Shown here in pieces: positions 34,638-45,400 of a stretch of 64,000 nt of DNA. The translations under genes and the position numbers were made by a program. This DNA comes from Pycnopodia helianthoides (Eukaryota > Echinodermata > Asteroidea > Forcipulatida > Asteriidae): assembly GCA_032158295.1 (NCBI GenBank), contig CM063255.1:18807094-18871093 (forward strand), in the 5' to 3' direction. Below the pieces are notes generated by a model. That model was not told the origin of the DNA, did no database searches, and worked only from the letters and a program-made list of their open reading frames with translations. Numbering within the stretch: the first letter of the stretch is position 1; each line of letters opens with the position of its first letter.

Positions 34638-35012
34638 AGGAACATTTTTGGCAAGAAAAGAACTTGTAAAATATTTGATCACAGATTTACACAAAACTTA
34701 CACGGTCTAATGATGATGATAGTAGAAAACATCCCTTGAAATATTTCTGTCTGAAATGCCATTATTGATGAGAAATAATAAACTCATTTTCCGATTGGAG
34801 TTTATCGCTCAGTGAGCGTTTTATTCATTTGTTGAATATTATGATTTCATGCAAATGTGTAATCGGTTTTTCACTATTTTCTCAGTGACCCAGATGGCCG
34901 ATTGATCTCAAACTTCTACGGGTTTGTCAGTTTATGTATATGGTGGATTACATAAAGTGCTTACACTGCCAGCAACTGTTTTATTAGCAAAAAACAATTC
35001 TGTAATGTTCCT
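34638..35012. mobile_element. TTAA MITE shared by the tandem units (unit 3)
   Basis: Same position in the unit; TTAA at 34634-34637 and 35013-35016. Confidence 0.88.
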
Positions 35013-35332
35013 TTAATATAAAGTTTATTTGAGATATACCGGTAAGTTATAATTATGACTTATGCTAACTCATAATAATAATCATATTATGACTTTCTTA
35101 TGTTTTTCTCAATGTCCCTGTAACGCTTTCGTATGTTTGTCCAACACCTGTCAGGGTTTAAAAAGTCTGTTCGGCTTGAAAAATATTTTCTCGTTTTGAA
35201 CTTGCTCGCACTCAAGCAAAAAATATTTTTAGATTCAAGTTGAACATAATAATATAGAAGGGCGTGGCCGGAGCTACCAAAGATGAATAAATTGCCCACA
35301 TGTCGTGTTGCTGTCGACAGAATTGTTCTTAT

Positions 35333-36447
35333 GGTTTTTGAGGCATTGCATGGTGAGGTATAAATGTAGAATTATTCGGTTTGCGGTAACAGCATTTGTA
35401 TAATTATTTACTTTGCTGTGTAGATTTTGTTCTTTAGAGAACTTGTCTTGCTACTTGTTCTACTACCGCGGAGTATTGTTCTTGGTTTTTTTTGCTGTCT
35501 TCTTTTTGAAAAGAGAAAAAAGAAAGAACAAAGGGAGATCTACATTGGTTGTTTGTGTTTGTTCGTGTTCTATTCCAGCTTAAGTTTCTTTGAAACTGTT
35601 TGTATAATATAGTACTAGTAGCCCTGTGATGAAGAGACGCCGCTGGCCAGCTACACCAGCAGAAAATAAGTATGAAGCCTCATAATAATAAAGCAGTAGC
35701 GCCCTCTCGTGTTCACAATGAAGATGCAAAACACTGCTGTCAACTTCTAAAAAATGCATATTCATAGCTCAATCTTGAATATTTAAATTGCATTGCTTGT
35801 TTTGGAAATGATGCAGACTACGTAGCGTTAGTTACACGGGCCTCCATGCATGATCCAAACACACAAGTGTCAGTTGACAGTTTACCTAACAGTATAATAA
35901 TTACTCCAAAGCATTGACGTGACAAAATACGACTGGGTTGAAAGTGAATTAGGTCAAGAATAAACTCAACATTACGTCTGGGGGAATAACAAAGCTTTGC
36001 GCATGCGCATCTTAATCACAACCAATTCGTGGTTTGGCTTCATACGTCGCGGAAGAGGGGAAGTTACTCATTGATTTTGATGTCAAAACTTAAAAACTGG
36101 TCAAAATGTTTTGTTCTGAAAATAACAAAAACACGCTAAATGCTTCAAATGTTACCTTCCAAAAAACACATTTCAAAATATTTTGAGTTTTTACAGATAT
36201 TTATTAGTTAGTTTATTTATTACTGTTATAATTCGTTATAAGAACCCCCTCTATACGAGTGGAACAGTCGTATGTTTACACTTTTCGTCTGGCTCCCTCT
36301 CTTTACGTAGCGATCCGAAATACAAAATGAACAGGGAAACAAGACATGTGAACTTTAAATTGAGAAGCAGACGGTAAAACTCCAACATTTATTGAAGAGT
36401 CTCCAAATCTGCAACTTTTGGTTATAAAACTTTAGACAGAATAAGAA
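35333..36447. other. 5' flank of the crotonase gene
   Basis: No element recognised. The 5' UTR and promoter must lie at its right end. The short frames here show no motif. Confidence 0.45.
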
Positions 36448-39400
36448 ATGGCACATTTTTCAAGACTGACGCTTTTGAGTCGACATTTAAATCCACAGGC
36501 GACCAGAAATAGATTAGCCGGTGCGCTAAATTCGAGGTTGCAACGACATGTCACATCGTCGTCTGCTGCAGAAACAGGTAAGAACTTGAGAAGGCAGGCC
36601 GGCCTTTTTTTCTTTTTTTTCTGATTTCAAGGACAAGTTTGGTGTCATTGGAAAGCTTACATGATAAACTCGGGATTTTAACCGCATAAATGGTGGTAAA
36701 ATGTTCATAGCTTTTTCTGGTGAGGAGTTAGGGCAATTTGTATGCAAGGGCGTAGTTTTCTGCCATCACAATTTAATTACTTAACAACACTGTTGTTAAG
36801 TAATTAAATTGTGATGGCAGAAAACTTTTACTCCCAATTGTTTATTATAAAGCAATTACGTGCATTTGAATAGAAATATGCACTATCATCTGACCATATG
36901 CATGTATGAATACTAGCCCAGGTTGGACTCATCCGTTGCATACAAATTACAATGCGACTGACGGCCTACCAGGTCTAGTATGAATACCAACAAACGGCAA
37001 TTACTGTGTTCTTTCATTCTAGCCATTTTTCGAAGCAAAAGAACAAACTCTGTAATATTCACATTGCGATAATGTATACTATTTTGGCCGTAAATATTCA
37101 TTGAATAATGCTAGTATTAATATAACTTAATAATAAGGGAAAAAGTGGCGGTCAGTTTTTGACATTTTTTTCAGAACGCTGATGAGTGTCCACATTTGAT
37201 GTTGAATTGAAACTAAATTTGAATAAAAGCTTGCTCTGTAAGATGAACATTAAATTATAATAGCAATAAATAAAATAAACAAGTCAAATTAAATAAATTA
37301 AAATCGAAATTGATTGTTATGAATAATTGGGTTGTTTTGTTTTCACTAATCAGGGGATACGGTTATTACTGAGAGACAAGACAACATCTTTCTGATAGGA
37401 ATAAACCGACCAGAGAGTCGTAATGCAGTGAATCGTCAGACGGCTTTACTCTTAAGATCAGCCTTTGAAGAGTTTAATAAAGATCACAACCTCAATGTAG
37501 CTGTTTTCTATGGTGTTGGTAAGAACCCGCCCTTAAAAAACAACAACAACAACAACAACAACAAAGCATTTCCAGTGCTCAAGTCAAGTTTTATGAAAAT
37601 TTCCACTACACCGTACGGCGGCGTACGGTTTGTAGCTCAGAGCTTTTACTGGACCAGAGATATTTTGTACAATGTACACGCCCTAAAAATATGTCCTTCT
37701 TTTTTTATTTGAGTATGGGTTCAAGAAAAATTGACTTGAGTGCGACTTGAATCTGTGACCTCTAGATTAATGTGCCGGCCAAGTGAGATAATAATAACTG
37801 TATTTATAAAGCGCCTTTTGCCAAAGGATACAAGGCGCTGATATATATGTTTTTAACCTGCCATGTATGTGAAGCTATGTTTTTGAAGTATGAGACCTAG
37901 TCATTTATAGCACCATGTAATGGTTTACACGGTGCTGTGGCGCAATATGCTGCCGATCAAACCAGGAACACCGGGGCGAACCCCTTCTTTTTACGATAAG
38001 TGTACTGGGTTCTTTTACGTGCATTACACAACACACGGGACCTACGGCTTTACGTCCCATCCGAAGGACGCAGCAATAATGGTTAAGTGTCTTGCTAAAA
38101 GACACAAGTGTCACGACCGGGACTCGAACCCACACTCTGCTGATCAGAAACACCAGAGCTTGAGTCCGGTGTTCTTATCCGCTCGGCCACGACACGCCAC
38201 GTATATATCTAGATATATCTAGCCCTATGTTGGCAGTTTCCCTATTTTGTCAATATCTTTCTAGTAAATGTTTCTCTGTTCAACCCCAAAGAGTAAGAAA
38301 GAAGGATTAAAATGAGTCTTATATTAATTATTTTGTACAGGTGGTAACTTTTGTGCAGGAATGGATCTGAAAGAAGTAGCTTCATACCAAGACTTTGATC
38401 TGAAAAAAGTCAACTTGGATCCACATGGACCAATGGTAAGAATACAAACAAATAACCAAAGTTTTTTATCCATCAAACTTTTTTCAAAAGTCCCAGTCCT
38501 AATGATAGTGTTGTGAAATTACATATAGTTGTATAAGAATAGATTATAGATTTATCAGCTATTGATCACCAATAATTGGCAATAGATATGCAGTGATATA
38601 GGCTGGCGCGTGCAGCGCGCTGCACCTGCTACGTGATTATTAATACGTGTGCGCGATAAAAAGAACGTCTTGTTTATATCGAGCACCTGCACCTTTTGCG
38701 CTAGCGCCCTCTTTGGCGTAGTGCGTCAAGTTGTCTGCCACGCTACATGCTAAAACGCTACCATATTAATTAATGGATTTTATCGTAATTGTTCTGGATC
38801 GAATGTTATGTTCTCTATTCCTAGTAAAAACTTGTTGTGTTAATATAAAAGGCTGTGGAACATAAAACATATTAGTTCTTGCTCGGATACTGAAGTAGTC
38901 GGACCTGACCGTCCGATAATAAATAGTTGATTCCACACTGTGATTCTGTCCGTGTTAACTTATTTCCGGTTCTCAAGTCTCCCGCGAACGAATTCACAAC
39001 AATTGTTGCAGTTAGGACAGTTGGTCAATCGTTAGACATTCAACATTCAGGTTGACAGACAAAGTGACTAGACAATAAACTAATTGACCCCCCCTTGCAC
39101 AAACATATTTTGTTTTAAAAAAAAATTATGAGGTATCGCCTAACTCACAAAGCCGGACGGCCACTTCAAGGTGAGGGCTACACTTTACTGTCGACCCAAA
39201 TCAACTGTCACCAGGGGCACGTTTCCACTTACTCCTGGGGCTGAAACAGGGTTACCCCCTTCACAGTCCGTAAGGATGTAGACATGAGTATCATCCACTA
39301 GGAGCCTGGCTGGTAGAGCATAATGCACTACCTTCCCATTTTTTTACGAAGCAATTATGGTTAAGTGCCTTGCTCAAGGGCACTTGTGTCATGACGGGAT

Positions 39401-42400
39401 TCAAACCCACACTCTGCTGCTGACAACACCAGAGCTTGGGTCCAGTGAACTAGCCGCTGGGCCAGGACACGCCACAAAACACGCAACTGCTGTCTGCCAT
39501 GCTGACCATTTTGAGAGTCAAATGGCAAGTACAAATCATGGTGAGTGTGTAAACACCTGAAAAGAGCAATGGCATTGTATAATATACAGACACATTGGAC
39601 TCCCAAAACAGCACAACCAAGGTTATTGTGATGATGAGGTCAGGGGAGTGGGGTGAATACAGACTGGTATACAGGAAAGTACATTGGAGTTTCAGGAAAA
39701 TCAGGAACATGCATTGAGAATATATTTTTTAACCCTTTTATTACCTTAGGTGACTTTAGTCGACTGCACTTATATCCCCTCTTCCTTACCATATAGGTGA
39801 CTTTAGTCGACTGCACTTATACCCCCTCTTCCTTACCATAGGCGACTTTAGTCGACTGCACTCTTACCTCCTCTTCCTTACCATAGGTGACTCTAGTTGA
39901 CTGCACTCATACCCCCTCTTCCTAACCATTTGCAACTTTAGTCGACTGCACTTATACCCTCTCTTCCTTACCATAGGTGACTTTAGTCTACTGCACTCTT
40001 TAATACCCTCTTTTCTTTACCATAGGTGACTTTAGTCGACTGCACTCTTACCCCCTCTTCCTTACCATAGGTGACTTTAGTCGACTGCACTCTTACCCCC
40101 TCTTCCTTACCATAGGTGACTTTAGTCTACTGCACTCTTACATCCTCTTCCTTACCATTGGTGACTTTAGTCCACTGCACTCATACCCCCTCTTCCTTAC
40201 CATAGGTGACTTTAGTCAACTGCACTCTTACCCCCTCTTCCTTACCATAGGTGACTTTAGTTGACTGCACTTATACCCCCTCTTCCTTACCATAGGTGAC
40301 TTTAGTGGACTGCACTCTTACATCCTCTTCCTTACCATTGGTGACTTTAGTCCACTGCACTCATACCCCCTCTTCCTTACCATAGGTGACTTTAGTGGAC
40401 TGCACTCTTACATCCTCTTCCTTACCATTGGTGACTTTAGTCCACTGCACTCATACCCCCTCTTCCTTACCATAGGTGACTTTAGTCAACTGCACTCTTA
40501 CCCCCTCTTCCTAACCATTTGCAACTTTAGTCGACTGCTCTCTTACCCCCTCTTCCTTACCATAGGTGACTTTAGTCGACTGCACTCTTTAATACCCTCT
40601 TTTCTTTACCATAGGTGACTTTAGTCGACTGCACTCTTACCCCCTCTTCCTTACCATAGGTGACTTTAGTCGACTGCACTCTTACCCCCTCTTCCTTACC
40701 ATAGGTGACTTTAGTCTACTGCACTCTTACATCCTCTTCCTTACCATTGGTGACTTTAGTCCACTGCACTCATACCCCCTCTTCCTTACCATAGGTGACT
40801 TTAGTCAACTGCACTCTTACCCCCTCTTCCTTACCATAGGCGACTTTAGTTGACTGCACTTATACCCCCTCTTCCTTACCATAGGTGACTTTAGTGGACT
40901 GCACTCTTACATCCTCTTCCTTACCATTGGTGACTTTAGTCCACTGCACTCATACCCCCTCTTCCTTACCATAGGTGACTTTAGTCAACTGCACTCTTAC
41001 CCCCTCTTCCTAACCATTTGCAACTTTAGTCGACTGCTCTCTTACCCCCTCTTCCTTACCATAGGCGACTTTAGTGGACTGCACTCATACCCCCTCTTCC
41101 TTACCATAGGTGACTTTAGTTGACTGCACTCATACCCCCTCTTCCTTACCATAGGCGACTTTAGTGGACTGCACTCATACCCCCTCTTCCTTACCATAGG
41201 TGACTTTAGTTGACTGCTCTCTTACCCCCTCTTCCTTATCATAGGTGACTTTAGTGGACTGCACTCTTACATCCTCTTCCTTACCATTGGTGACTTCAGT
41301 CAACTGCACTCATACCCCCTCTTCCTAACCATTTGCAACTTTAGTCGACTGCTCTCTTACCCCCTCTTCCTTATCATAGCTGACTTTAGTCGACTGCACT
41401 CTTACCCCCTCTTACTTACCATAGGTGACTTTAGTCGACTGAAAGGAAATTCAATGAGTAAAACATTTGTTATAACTTATTTTTGCTGTAAAACAATATC
41501 ATCAAAGAGATAGTTGAGTTTGTAACAAAAGCTTTCTGTTGTTTTAGAATGTGTGCTTCACGCTTAAGTGGTCAACGATTCGGTTACCAGCGGTTGTCTA
41601 TGTCAAAACAATTCCATCAAAACAATTTGGTAACGAGAGGGTTAAGGTTTTGGGTTAACATTTGGAGATTGTTCAATTGTTTTTGCCGAATCGCTGAATT
41701 CCTCGAGTCTGAATGAGCACAAATCTTCATTTTGTGAAATTATATTTTCAGAGACAAAAAAGAACTCACTCTGCGACAGTGCAGTTTATTCACGAGAATT
41801 CCCCCTTCATCCACAAAGCTAAAGTAGTAGTCCAGGCTGATTTCCTACCTCCAGCCCAGGTAGTAGTTAATAAGCAGGACAGTTCTTTTCAGAAATGAGA
41901 AGTCTCCCGAATTCCGAAAATCTACTCCGCGGTAGTAAAACAAATAGCAAGACAAGTTCTCTAAGAACAAAATCTACACAGCAAAGTAGGTGTTTATACA
42001 CATGGTGTTACCACAAACCCAATATACATTGATATATTTTTACTTGCAGGGTCCTACTAAGATGAAAGTAAGCAAGCCAGTGATTGCAGCAGTAAGTGGC
42101 TATGCAGTAGCAGGAGGTATGGAGCTATCACTGATTTGTGATATGAGAGTAGTGGAGAGGAGTGCTACGTTTGGCATCTTCAACAGGAGATTTGGTAATT
42201 CACTCTTCATTTCAATTCACAGATGCAATGGACCCTTAATTCCCATGAAATATGCAAGTTGAGCATCGCGCTTGCGCACTCTCCCTACTGGTTGGCAAAA
42301 TGAGTGAACATCACGCCTTTTTGTATGGGACTGATGGTGGCATGACCCATATGCATTTATGTGTCTGCTGAGTGCACAACTCTACAGCGTTTGCCAACCA

Positions 42401-45400
42401 ACATAGTCTGTACGCATGTGTGAATGTAATTGAAATATTTCATGGGAAGGGTCTATTCATAGACTCTTTTAAATACTTTGCCTCTTTGGGGCTCGAGTTT
42501 TTTTTCAGGATAAAATCCATATCAGACCGCTGGGGTTGTAGCTCAACATTTTTACTGGACAAGAATATTTTTGGACCAGGAGTGAAATGAAAACAAATAT
42601 ACCTACACAGTTTAACATTTAAACTGTTTTAGTTTGAACAAGCACTGAGAGAAGATTTTATCTCATTTTTTTTATGGGTTAGAATTCTTCAATACTCATT
42701 AAAAAGAGACTTATCAGAACCCAAATCAACACTTGAACATAGTTTGTTTTTGTGAGATTGTTATTCAATTGAAAACACAAGACTGTCGGACTTGTCAGGT
42801 CATGAGCTTACTAGCCCAATACTAAAATTTATTTATCCGCTTTTGTTTAGTTTCTTGTAAAGCGCTGTGTGGTACCCAGTGTAAGGGCGCTCTGTAAATG
42901 CCCGTTATTATTATTATGATTATTACTATAGATAGGTTGCAGTATGATGTAAATCGACCATCTTTACGGGCAGTTTAGAACAATCAGTCGTGCGTTTCGT
43001 GTGAGAACGGCGTGCAACACGCGCGCATTTCACGAAACTCATTGCAGGATTGGTCAGTGAGCAACGCGGCTGCGTTAATAAGTTGAGCGTTTGACGCACC
43101 TGCAAGCCAAAATGCAATTTGCCCGTAAAGATGGCGTCTACTGGGAACTATCTAGTGGCCTGGGGCCTGTGGTCCAGTGTAAAAATTGCTCCTGAGATAT
43201 CAGAAACACATGCAGTGGGACTAATCCATGGAAGTCAATCACAGAGAGAAGAACATCTGATATACTTCATCATATTGCAATGGTTTGCTGTCAACAATTG
43301 TTGAATGACAATGGGAACCCCAATTCAAATCACACCGGGGCACTACGTGGATTGGGTTTTTCAGTCCCTGCCTGATGATTGCGTGGGTTTTCCCTAGAAT
43401 ATTTCTCTGAGGTTTTCCTCCCACACCTAAAACTGAAACTTCCTTCCTTGTCTTCTCTCCACGGGGTTCTTGGCTATGATTAAGTTCGCTTTCTGAGAGT
43501 CCTTGGCTTCACAACCAGAATTAATATAATAAATCAAATGAAATGAAAATGACCAGCTTTTATTTGCCCCTCTTCTCATTTCAGGCATCCCTCTGATTGA
43601 TGGTGGAACAGTCCGTCTCCCTAAACTCATTGGACTTTCCAGGGCACTTGATTTGATCTTAACGGGAAGACCAGTAGATGCTGAAGAAGCTTATAGCTTT
43701 GGTCTTGCTAACAGAGTGGTACCTGATGGAGAAGGTGAGTTTATATGCATTAAGTGGGTGAACCAGATCTAATCATGATTGTCAGGTTGGCTTAGGGGTG
43801 CACCCCACCAAATGGCAGAAAACAGAGCGATGAACTCATTAATTTTTTGGAGGCCCTCAAAATATTCTATATTAGACAGATTTGAGAGCCCCCAGAAAGT
43901 GTTTCAGTGTAAAAATGTTGCCCAATTGTGACCTGGGATTGTTGACTTCCAACTTGAGGTATTTTGGATGACATAGGCCCTGAAATAAATGGTCTTATTT
44001 GCTGAGAGGTGTCGGGACATTTTTCAAGATTGATTCTCGGATGATTTGAAAATTGCACCTGTGTAGGGGTGTTTTTATTTGGAGGGAGAATAACTTGACA
44101 GGCCCAGGGACTCCCCTTACAAAATCGAGCAGAGATAAAAAGTTCAGGAGTCAATTAATAATTTTCCCTCTACTGTTAACACGTTGACTGTGGGTCATTA
44201 TATTCGTAGGGCGTTCCCATTTGCCAAGTGCGGTGCGCATGCGCACATAAGTGCGATGCGCATGCGTGCATACCAAATAGGTACTATACAAAACAAACCA
44301 AATTAACATGAAGGTCGATGTCCTCACTACTGCCAGAAGCGTATGTGTTGCGTGCTCAGTGATGCCAGTGTATTTAAATAACAATACAAAGCTTATTAGT
44401 TCCGTGGTTTCATTACCAGAAAAATATGATAACAGTATTTGCAGTCTGCCAAGACAAAATAATTGAAACAAAACAAGTGTTCCTAAAATGAGTTTCAGAT
44501 TCATGGATTGAATTTGTTGATAAATAATCAAACTCCTTCAGGTTATGGTAACTTATCTACACCAAATGTGTGGACTTTTGAAGACTGATGTTATGCCTAG
44601 CCCCATGCTAGGAATGGATAGTAGGGTGGGGACGTTTAATCAGTTAACCATTTAATCGGTTAACCAGTTAACTGGTTAACTGTTTAACTGCTGGTTAACC
44701 GTTTAACTGTAAGAAAAACTACAATAAAATCCGTTTCCAAATTTCTTAAACGGTTAAACAAAGCCCACAGTTATAAAAAAAATGGGAAATTTCTTTTCTT
44801 TAGAATGTTAGTCCAGTCACTATCCAGGTAGAGTGATTGACATCCTTTTTGTTGGTAAAATGTGTCAGGCCTGGAATTACACAGAGGCCACAGAGGCCAT
44901 GGCCTCCGTTGCCCTGGTTTTGGCTTTGGTGCTCTTTCAAAAGTTGTCCATAGACGGTAAGATGTTCCAATGGAAATGCCCTTTGCAAAATGAAAATGGC
45001 CTTGCCCTCTCTAAGATGAATTTCCTGGCCTGATGTGTGTCTACAATTTGTTATACATTTTGCTTTGTATGCCCTCCCACCCCCCCCCCCCCCCCAAACT
45101 GTGTTTTGTGGCTTTGTGACTGTAAAGACTGGTTATAGTGTTCTAGTTTTGGTCCCGGAAAGTGTGTTGACATCTGCTCCTTTTACAAGTTGGCTCATAT
45201 AGTTCTAATTGGAATTGGTAGAAACGGTTAAACAGTTAAACAGAAGTAGATACATGACGGTAATGGATACTTTGATGGTCCAGTACAAAACCCATCAAAT
45301 TCAAGCAAAACTGTATGGTGGATCGTGGAAAAGAGTTTATCAGATTAACTGGTTTATTAAGAATAAAAAAATTCAACATTATTTTCTTATGAATTGTTTA

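Larger units (their letters stand above)
29637..35332. repeat. Tandem triplication of a 1,776-bp unit
   Basis: Unit starts (GGGCAAGCATAGCCGTTTTT) at 29637, 31779 and 33555. Units 2 and 3 are 1,776 bp apart and nearly identical; unit 1 is 2,142 bp because of a 376-bp insertion and small indels. Each unit carries an AGGAACATTACAG-family MITE near its right side. Small frames of 60-75 codons recur in each unit on both strands, with no family resemblance. Confidence 0.95.

Noticed and set aside
38592..39005. Solo LTR with firm borders
   Set aside because: TATA and polyadenylation motifs are suggestive, but neither terminal dinucleotides nor a target duplication could be fixed; listed only at low confidence.
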